A DNA stretch of 64,000 nucleotides from Sheuella amnicola (GTDB lineage Bacteria > Pseudomonadota > Gammaproteobacteria > Burkholderiales > Burkholderiaceae_B). This document shows, piece after piece, positions 58,628 to 64,000 of the stretch (its first letter is position 1; each line of letters opens with the position of its first letter). The position numbers were made by a program, and so were the translations under genes. The notes beneath the pieces are model-generated. The model did no database searches, was not told the origin of the DNA, and worked only from the letters and a program-made list of their open reading frames with translations. The stretch covers positions 1 through 64,000 of the forward strand of contig NZ_JAAGRN010000002.1 in NCBI RefSeq assembly GCF_010499255.1, given 5' to 3'.

Positions 58628-60219
58628 CGTCGCGCATCCTCTTGAATGAAATCGGCACCACGCTCGGCCACCATCATCACTGCAGCCTGAGTATTACCGG
58701 AAACCATTGCGGGGATCACCGATGCATCCACAATGCGCAAACCATCTATTCCTTTAAAGCGCAGCTTGACATCAACGACTGCTTCGCTGTCCGACCCCAT
58801 TCGACAGGTGCCAATTGGGTGATATATGGTCTGACCATTTTCACGGGCGAACTTTAGCCATTCCTCATCGGTATTGACCTGCTCACCCGGACTCATTTCA
58901 TGTTCGATGTATTGTGCAATTGCAGGGCGACCGGCAATCCGTCTAGCGACCTTCATTGCATCGACCAAGGTCTGTCGATCTTCATGCGTAGCAAGGAAAT
59001 TGGGGCGTATAGCCGGTCCTTTAAAAGCATCGGCAGATTGGATATGAATGCTGCCCTGTGATGTGGGACGCAAACCGGTGACACCGATCGTCATACCAGG
59101 TGCATTATCCAGCTTACGAATCGCGGCATTTGCATAACTGGCGTGCATAAAAAAGTATTGCGCATCCGGAGTGGCGACATGGGGATTTGTTTTAACAAAG
59201 CCATGGACAAGCCCGGTGCCCAAGGTCAAGATGCCCTTATGAGTGAGGAAGTATTTCAAAGCGGCAAGTCCAACACGCCAGCCTTGCGCCAACTCGTTGA
59301 GCGTTTGGGTATTGCGCACCCTCCAGTTCATTCTGGTGGCGAAGTGGTCTATGTAATTTTCTCCGACACGCGCAGCAGGATGCACAACAGCAATACCATA
59401 CTCTTGCAGCAACTTCGGGTTGCCTATCCCGGAAAGCTCAAGGATTTGAGGAGTCTGTATGGCCCCAGCCGCCATCACAACTTCACGATTAGCCTGAACT
59501 GATACATCCCTTCCATCTTTTCGGTATGTGACGCCCGTGCACTTGCCTTGGTGAACATTCACTTTCAATACATGAGCATTGGTACGAACTGTCAGATTGC
59601 GTCTTCCCAATGCCGGTTTAAGGTACCCCTCGTAAACGCTCCAGCGACGACCTTCTTTTTGTGCAACCTGGTAGTAACCAAACCCCTCCTGATCGCCCCC
59701 GTTGTAATCCTCGACTATGGGTTGCCCATCCTGTTTCGCCGCTTCAATGAGTGCAGACGCGATAGGGTAACGTTCGGCCACTTGATCAATATTCATTGGC
59801 CCCTTTTTGCCGCGCGCATTTCCTCCGGGCAAATATGTTTCCAATTTCTTGAAATATGGTGCGACGTCTTTTCCGGACCAACCGGTCGCACCCATTTGTG
59901 CCCATCCATCGTAGTCCTGCATCTGACCATGCACGTAGATCATTCCATTAATCAAACTGGATCCACCCAGGCCTTTGCCTCTTGGAATAGCGATGGTGCG
60001 GCCCATTACGCTATCTTCCGGTTTGGTTTCAAAGCGCCAGTTATAAACAGGATCATTCAACAACTTAGTGAATCCTGCTGGGATCGAAATCCACATGCTG
60101 CGAGGCTCGCCTCCAGCCTCCAGCATCAACACCGTGCTTCGACCATCTTCACTCAGACGATTGGCAAGAATGCAGGCAGCCGTTCCCCCGCCAACAATCA
60201 CATAATCAAACTGTTCCAT
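58624..60219 (-). CDS. GMC-family FAD-dependent alcohol oxidoreductase
   Basis: This flavoprotein of 531 residues resembles choline dehydrogenase and alcohol dehydrogenases of the glucose-methanol-choline family. The FAD motif GGGTAACILANRL opens the chain. The GMC signature GKGLGGSSLING is near residue 80. The catalytic pair is His467 in HPIGTCRMG and Asn509 in SGNTQAA. It probably oxidises a primary alcohol, passing electrons to a quinone or similar acceptor. There is no signal peptide. It begins one base after the end of the AroE-like gene and overlaps the SDR behind it by 4 nt, so it is firmly within the operon. Confidence 0.92.
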   Translation of the reverse strand: MEQFDYVIVGGGTAACILANRLSEDGRSTVLMLEAGGEPRSMWISIPAGFTKLLNDPVYNWRFETKPEDSVMGRTIAIPRGKGLGGSSLINGMIYVHGQMQDYDGWAQMGATGWSGKDVAPYFKKLETYLPGGNARGKKGPMNIDQVAERYPIASALIEAAKQDGQPIVEDYNGGDQEGFGYYQVAQKEGRRWSVYEGYLKPALGRRNLTVRTNAHVLKVNVHQGKCTGVTYRKDGRDVSVQANREVVMAAGAIQTPQILELSGIGNPKLLQEYGIAVVHPAARVGENYIDHFATRMNWRVRNTQTLNELAQGWRVGLAALKYFLTHKGILTLGTGLVHGFVKTNPHVATPDAQYFFMHASYANAAIRKLDNAPGMTIGVTGLRPTSQGSIHIQSADAFKGPAIRPNFLATHEDRQTLVDAMKVARRIAGRPAIAQYIEHEMSPGEQVNTDEEWLKFARENGQTIYHPIGTCRMGSDSEAVVDVKLRFKGIDGLRIVDASVIPAMVSGNTQAAVMMVAERGADFIQEDARR

Positions 60220-60220
60220 T

Positions 60221-61018
60221 TCAATTCCCCACTCGCATGAACTCCGCCATCAGATCAATCTGACTCTCGAGCATCGGTAGTCCATACTGAATCCTGCAAC
60301 CCTTTGCTTGTGCTGCTGCCAAAAGTGGGGTTAATGCCGGGCGCATGATAATTTCGGCAACGATCTGGTCAGCCACTAGATCATCGACATTCAAGGGCAG
60401 CGAATCGGTTTCAGCCATACCAAGTGAAGTTGCGTTCACGACCAAGTCGTAACCCTTCGGACTTGCAGTGGCGACAGTCATTTTGATGTTTGGATAAACA
60501 TTGGATAAGCGTGCGAACATATCCTCAACCTTTGGACTGGTTCGGTTATATACACCCAGTTCGCGAATACCCGCCTCGCACAACGAGAATGCAATTGCAT
60601 TTGCCGCACCACCTGCACCGGCAAGAAAAACTTTCTTGTCTTTCACTTCTATACCGTGACGCGTAAGACCTGTGACAAATCCCTTCCCGTCAAGTATGTC
60701 TCCGTGAAGTTTGCCATCACTTTCTCGACGAATAATATTGACTGCGCCCACCATTTTGGCCGCTTGTGACACCTCGTCGCATAAATGGATGATTGTCGTT
60801 TTATGCGGAACCGTCACTACCAGTCCACCAAAGTTAATCATGCCTCGCAACCCCTCTACCAAGGCCTTTAATCCGGAGGCGGAAACATGCATAGGGACAA
60901 GAACACCATCTACATCGTGCTTTGAGATCCAGGCATTGATGGCCTGAGGAGTTTTAACTTGCAGAATTGGATCCGCAACAATTGCATAAAGCTTGGTCTT
61001 ACCTGTGATTTCTTTCAT
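60221..61018 (-). CDS. AroE-family dehydrogenase with altered substrate site
   Basis: This 265-residue protein has the shikimate dehydrogenase fold. The catalytic Lys73 (VPHK), Asn94 and Asp110 are spaced as in E. coli AroE (65, 86, 102), and the cofactor motif AGAGGAA is present. The N-terminal shikimate-carboxylate motif is not standard: where AroE has HSKSP, this protein has QVKTP, so both binding serines are changed (Val and Thr). The 'NTDG' segment is also altered (GDILDG). It is therefore unlikely to be the housekeeping AroE and probably acts on another hydroxy acid or cyclic alcohol. It is the first gene of the minus-strand catabolic unit, facing the GntR gene. Confidence 0.87.
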   Translation of the reverse strand: MKEITGKTKLYAIVADPILQVKTPQAINAWISKHDVDGVLVPMHVSASGLKALVEGLRGMINFGGLVVTVPHKTTIIHLCDEVSQAAKMVGAVNIIRRESDGKLHGDILDGKGFVTGLTRHGIEVKDKKVFLAGAGGAANAIAFSLCEAGIRELGVYNRTSPKVEDMFARLSNVYPNIKMTVATASPKGYDLVVNATSLGMAETDSLPLNVDDLVADQIVAEIIMRPALTPLLAAAQAKGCRIQYGLPMLESQIDLMAEFMRVGN

Positions 61019-61069
61019 GTCCTTTGTCCGCCTTTTAATTATTTATTTCATTTCTCAAATTGATTTAGG

Positions 61070-61101
61070 TGGTATTACCAGTATACATAGTGGACTTACC
61101 A
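61070..61101. promoter_or_regulatory. Twin operator-like palindromes for the GntR/FCD regulator
   Basis: TGGTATTACCA (61070-61080) is a perfect palindrome around one base and fits the TnGTnnnACnA pattern known for FadR/FCD-type GntR regulators. A second, imperfect copy TGGACTTACCA (61091-61101) begins exactly 21 bp later, two helical turns away. Both sit in the 185-bp gap between the AroE-like gene and the divergent regulator gene, as expected for control of both promoters. Confidence 0.65.
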
Positions 61102-61203
61102 GTTTAATCAGTATTTTCCCTATTAAGCGCTCAGATCACCATATTTCCGCGACAATTGCTTATCATTGCGTAATATGAATTTTGAATATGCAACGCCGAA
61201 GTC

Positions 61204-61914
61204 ATGAGTGAACCAGCTACAGCAGCCCTGCATCTGCCTGATGAAATAGCCCTGCAACTCGGGCAATTGATCGACGCAAAAAAATTCTCTCCCGGCGATC
61301 GTTTGCCCAGCGAACGGGATCTCTGCGAACAATTCTCAGTCAGTCGCCCGGTTATTCGTGAAGCAATCTCTAGACTCAAATCGGAAGGCGTCGTGTCGAT
61401 CAAAAGAGGCGTCGGCGTGTTTGTCACAGAAAGGGATCCGCGTGAAGGATTCAAAATCCAGAAGGTCGACATTGAGGAGAAAGTTGCCGTCACACAAATA
61501 ATGGAGCTCATCGCAACCGTGGAGGTTTCAGCAACACGCCTTGCGGCGGCACGACGAACGAGTGAAGATCTAAAACAAATACGACGCTGCCTGCTTGGAA
61601 TGGAGTACGCAATCGCCAGCGATCGCCTAGGCGATGAAGAAGACTTCGAGTTCCACCAGGCAATAGTTGTGGCCACTCACAATCCTTATTTCAAGACATT
61701 GAGTCAACATCTGGAGCACACTGCCCGCAAGATGATTCGCAGCTTGCGCAGCAATACTAAAACCAGACACACCAACCTGATTGAAGCCGTTCAAGCCGAG
61801 CATCAGGCTATTTACAACGCTATCGTGGCAGGCGATCCCATCGCTGCCGAACTCGCCGCACGCACCCATCTGGAAAATGCGGAAAAGCGATTTGTTAAAT
61901 ACCTCAAGTCCTGA
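61204..61914 (+). CDS. GntR-family transcriptional regulator, FadR/FCD subgroup
   Basis: This 236-residue regulator has an N-terminal winged helix (about 15-80) with the classical PGDRLPSERDLCEQFSVSR and the wing REAISRLKSEGVVSIKRGVG. A C-terminal all-helical FCD ligand-binding domain has the metal/effector residues in EFHQAIV, EHQAIYNAI and THLENAEKR. FCD regulators usually repress catabolic genes until a carboxylate or related effector binds. It is divergent from the AroE-to-E2 unit and shares the intergenic region with the twin palindromes, so that unit is its likely target. Its stop lies 3 bp from the convergent SDR stop. Confidence 0.92.
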   Translation: MSEPATAALHLPDEIALQLGQLIDAKKFSPGDRLPSERDLCEQFSVSRPVIREAISRLKSEGVVSIKRGVGVFVTERDPREGFKIQKVDIEEKVAVTQIMELIATVEVSATRLAAARRTSEDLKQIRRCLLGMEYAIASDRLGDEEDFEFHQAIVVATHNPYFKTLSQHLEHTARKMIRSLRSNTKTRHTNLIEAVQAEHQAIYNAIVAGDPIAAELAARTHLENAEKRFVKYLKS

Positions 61915-61917
61915 CTG

Positions 61918-62691
61918 TCAGGTCATCAGCCAGCCACCCGCCACATCGACAACCTGGCCTGTCACAAATCGACTCTCGGGCGCAGTTAAAAAACAGGCCA
62001 TCTCTGCGACATCTTCGGGATCGCCCAATCTTCGCAAAGCGGTCTCCTGAATAATCGCGTCATTAGTCGCTTGGGATGCTGTTCGCATTAATGGCGTGTT
62101 GATGCGACCAGGCGCAATCGCATTGACCGTAATTCCATGCGGACCCAATTCGCCGGCCAGATCACGTGTCATGCCAATCAAAGCTGCTTTTGTTGTTCCA
62201 TAATGCGCCGCAGTGAAAGACACGAAAAATTTGGCGGCAACAGAGGACATATTCACGATGCTGCCAAAACGTTGTTCCACCATTGATGGAGCAACGAGTC
62301 TTGACCAATTGAATGCGCCGTGCAGATTGACTCCCACAACCCGCATCCACTCCGAAGGATCCATCTCCCAGAAGTTTGCCGGCTTACCGTTCACCTTAGG
62401 AGATATGCCCGCATTGTTGATCAACGTGTCCATATCACTACTCAAAGCGCGACGCAGCTGCTCAAGCGCACTAGCACACTGTCCATAATCCGATACATCC
62501 GCTGTCGCCCAGGCCACATCCGCACCCAGTGCGCGCAGTGACTCCGAATGCGCTTCCAAAGCTTCGGCGTTGACATCTACAACCGCAAGTTTTGCGCCTT
62601 CCTGAGCATACTGCCGGGAAATACTGGCGCCTATTCCGCTCGCGGCGCCCGTGACAAGAACTGTACGACCCTGATGACGATTTGGCGTCAT
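61918..62691 (-). CDS. Short-chain dehydrogenase/reductase (SDR)
   Basis: This 257-residue classical SDR has TGAASGIG near residue 14, the NAD-type acidic beta2 end VVDVNA, NNAG, the catalytic Ser in NMSSVAA, and YGTTK with Tyr and Lys. The C-terminal GQVVDVAGGWLMT closes the fold. It begins one base after the LivF stop codon and is thus the last visible gene of the transporter operon. This suggests that the imported compound is an alcohol or hydroxy acid that the enzyme oxidises. Convergent with the GntR gene. Confidence 0.9.
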   Translation of the reverse strand: MTPNRHQGRTVLVTGAASGIGASISRQYAQEGAKLAVVDVNAEALEAHSESLRALGADVAWATADVSDYGQCASALEQLRRALSSDMDTLINNAGISPKVNGKPANFWEMDPSEWMRVVGVNLHGAFNWSRLVAPSMVEQRFGSIVNMSSVAAKFFVSFTAAHYGTTKAALIGMTRDLAGELGPHGITVNAIAPGRINTPLMRTASQATNDAIIQETALRRLGDPEDVAEMACFLTAPESRFVTGQVVDVAGGWLMT

Positions 62692-62692
62692 G

Positions 62693-63397
62693 TTAAATCC
62701 CCAAATAAGCTTTCTTGATGTGCGGATTCTCCAGCAATTCTTTGCCTGTACCGGTCATTGTGATTTCGCCGTTTTCAAGCACATAGCCTCGATCGGCGAT
62801 TTTCAGCGTATGCACGATATTTTGTTCGACAATCAGCACGGTCATGCCCATATCGACGATACGATCTATCACGTCAAACACCTGCGATACCAGCAATGGA
62901 GACAGTCCAAGCGATGGCTCATCGAACATCAACAAAGAGGGATTAGCCATCATGCCGCGCGCAATCGCAACCATTTGCTGCTCTCCACCGGACAAGCTGC
63001 CGGCGAATTGACCAAGCCTTTCACGCACACGAGGGAAAATCTCGAGAACTTCTTCCATGCGTTGATCGACCACGCCACGAGCTGATTTTTTAAATGCGCC
63101 CATGAGCAAATTATCTTTTACCGATATGAATGGAAAAAGTTGCCGACCTTCCGGGATCATCGTGATTCCGGCATTCACAATCTGATCCGAGCCCAATCCA
63201 TTGATCTGATGACCTTCGAATTCGATTTTTCCGGATGTGGGTTTGACGATGCCGCATATCGTGCGCAGCGTTGTTGTCTTGCCGGCTCCATTCGCGCCAA
63301 CGATCGTAACAACCTCGCCCTTGTTCACTTCAAGCGAGATGTTACGAATAATTTCGGTGCCGCCATAACCGGCAGAAACCCCTTGCAACTTAAGCAT
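62693..63397 (-). CDS. livF: Branched-chain-type ABC transporter ATPase LivF
   Basis: This 234-residue ATPase belongs to the hydrophobic amino acid uptake (HAAT) ABC family. It shows Walker A GANGAGKT, signature LSGGEQQMVAIARG, Walker B LLMFDEPSLGL and the C-terminal MLIVEQN/YVLENG segment typical of LivF. The ATG at 63395-63397 is chosen because AAGGAA lies eight bases upstream and the family starts at this Met; the earlier in-frame start at 63415 adds six residues. It overlaps the livG stop by 8 nt. HAAT systems also carry amides, urea and aromatic acids, so the real cargo may be the substrate of the catabolic genes here. Confidence 0.92.
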   Translation of the reverse strand: MLKLQGVSAGYGGTEIIRNISLEVNKGEVVTIVGANGAGKTTTLRTICGIVKPTSGKIEFEGHQINGLGSDQIVNAGITMIPEGRQLFPFISVKDNLLMGAFKKSARGVVDQRMEEVLEIFPRVRERLGQFAGSLSGGEQQMVAIARGMMANPSLLMFDEPSLGLSPLLVSQVFDVIDRIVDMGMTVLIVEQNIVHTLKIADRGYVLENGEITMTGTGKELLENPHIKKAYLGI

Positions 63398-64000
63398 GTG
63401 AATATTCCTTACCAAGATAGGCTTCGATCACTCGAGGATCGCTCACCACATCGCGCGGGGCACCTTCTTTCAATACGCTGCCTGAATTAATCACAACCAC
63501 GCGATCCGACAACTGCATCACGGCTTGCATGATGTGCTCAATCATCAGGACGGACACTCCGGAATCGCGAACGCGACGGATGATTTCAATCGCTTTGGAA
63601 ACATCGGCGGGATTTAACCCGGCCAACACTTCATCCAACAATAAAACACGCGGCTTGGTCGCAAGGGCACGTGCCATTTCGAGACGCTTCATGCCACCAA
63701 CAGTCAGATTTTTGGCGCGAATCTCCAACAGAGGAGTCAGATCAGTCAATTGCGCCACCTGGCGGGCGATTGAGGCCGCCTCGGACGGAGAGCTTGTGTT
63801 CATGAACGCGCCCAACATGATATTTTCCATTACCGTCAGATCGGCAAATGGCTGGGCAATCTGGAATGTCCTGCCGATTCCGGCTTTTGCAAACTCCACT
63901 GGGTTTGTGGGCGATGTCCATTTGCCGTCCGGCAGACGCACCCTGATATCGCCACTATTGGGACGTAAAAATCCAGACAACTGGTTAAACACTGTCGTCT
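63390..64000 (-). CDS. livG: Branched-chain-type ABC transporter ATPase LivG, 5' end outside window
   Basis: The visible 203 codons begin inside Walker A (KTTVFNQLSGF, the last triplets before the window edge), so the true start and the first ~40-45 residues are missing. The protein has the LivG-type signature segment LTVGGMKRLEMARAL, Walker B VLLLDEVLAGL and the C-terminal IEHIMQ and EAYLGKE. It is the second ATPase subunit partnering LivF. The permease and binding-protein genes are expected upstream, beyond position 64000. The GTG at 63992 must not be taken as the start because it lies inside the P-loop helix. Confidence 0.9.
   Translation of the reverse strand, partial: TTVFNQLSGFLRPNSGDIRVRLPDGKWTSPTNPVEFAKAGIGRTFQIAQPFADLTVMENIMLGAFMNTSSPSEAASIARQVAQLTDLTPLLEIRAKNLTVGGMKRLEMARALATKPRVLLLDEVLAGLNPADVSKAIEIIRRVRDSGVSVLMIEHIMQAVMQLSDRVVVINSGSVLKEGAPRDVVSDPRVIEAYLGKEYSHA

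Noticed and set aside
63990-63992. GTG at 63992 as the livG start
   Set aside because: It lies directly after the KTT of Walker A, so it is internal; the gene continues past the window end.
1-64000. tRNA, rRNA and CRISPR arrays
   Set aside because: Read for cloverleaf-like GGTTCGAATCC segments, rRNA motifs and regularly spaced repeats; none found.

Overview
The window looks like a Gram-negative chromosome segment. The porin at 6604-7791 has the N-terminal 'SVTLYG(I)ID' and C-terminal '...GLRHRF' style of Burkholderiales porins. A fused indolepyruvate:ferredoxin oxidoreductase, Liv-type ABC genes and FCD-type GntR control also fit a betaproteobacterium. The DNA is visibly AT-leaning and very compact: many 4-nt ATGA overlaps, and three convergent gene pairs whose 3' ends overlap. 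I read this as a low-to-medium GC, possibly streamlined, Burkholderiales-like organism. That assignment is inference; no rRNA or marker gene lies in the window.

Layout. (1) 1-5083: the end of an IS256-type element, a CHASE-GAF-GGDEF diguanylate cyclase, a zinc alcohol dehydrogenase, a SAM methyltransferase and a LysE/RhtB exporter. (2) 5107-7791: NADP-glutamate dehydrogenase and a porin. (3) 8011-13818: a nitronate monooxygenase, an unusual three-domain fusion (aldo/keto reductase + PhyH dioxygenase + Ohr/OsmC-like domain lacking the peroxidatic Cys), and two tandem amidohydrolases divergent from the next block. (4) 14076-40044: a four-protein modular type I polyketide synthase (KS-AT-DH-ER-KR-ACP; KS-AT-DH-ER-KR-ACP; KS-AT-KR-ACP; KS-AT-ACP-aminotransferase), then a GT1-type glycosyltransferase, a Gfo/Idh/MocA oxidoreductase and a JmjC/cupin-8 oxygenase. 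(5) 40399-50624: a Tat-exported sulfatase with an outer-membrane beta-barrel protein, fused indolepyruvate:ferredoxin oxidoreductase, a PhzF-family protein, an ornithine cyclodeaminase-family protein and a YUCCA-like flavin monooxygenase. (6) 50746-52140: an MltF-like lytic transglycosylase. (7) 52126-64000: a nine-gene minus-strand run (AroE-like, GMC oxidoreductase, SDR, fused E1, E2, SDR, GNAT, ChaA) controlled from a divergent GntR/FCD gene with twin operator-like palindromes, then an SDR and livF/livG running off the window end.

The central system is the PKS. All four ATs carry the HAFH malonyl signature. If modules 1-2 reduce fully, module 3 stops at the hydroxyl and the module 4 PLP domain transaminates the beta-ketone, the chain would be a 3-amino-5-hydroxy-alkanoyl thioester. 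No loading module, thioesterase, NRPS partner or phosphopantetheinyl transferase is seen in the window. Starter supply and chain release are therefore open questions. Spontaneous delta-lactonisation through the 5-hydroxyl is one possibility. The neighbouring glycosyltransferase, JmjC oxygenase and oxidoreductase are candidate tailoring enzymes.

The right-hand block reads as a catabolic operon: alcohol oxidation (GMC, SDRs), then an oxo-acid or acyloin-type dehydrogenase complex (E1 and E2, no E3 in view), fed by a Liv-type uptake system. Its substrate cannot be named from sequence alone.
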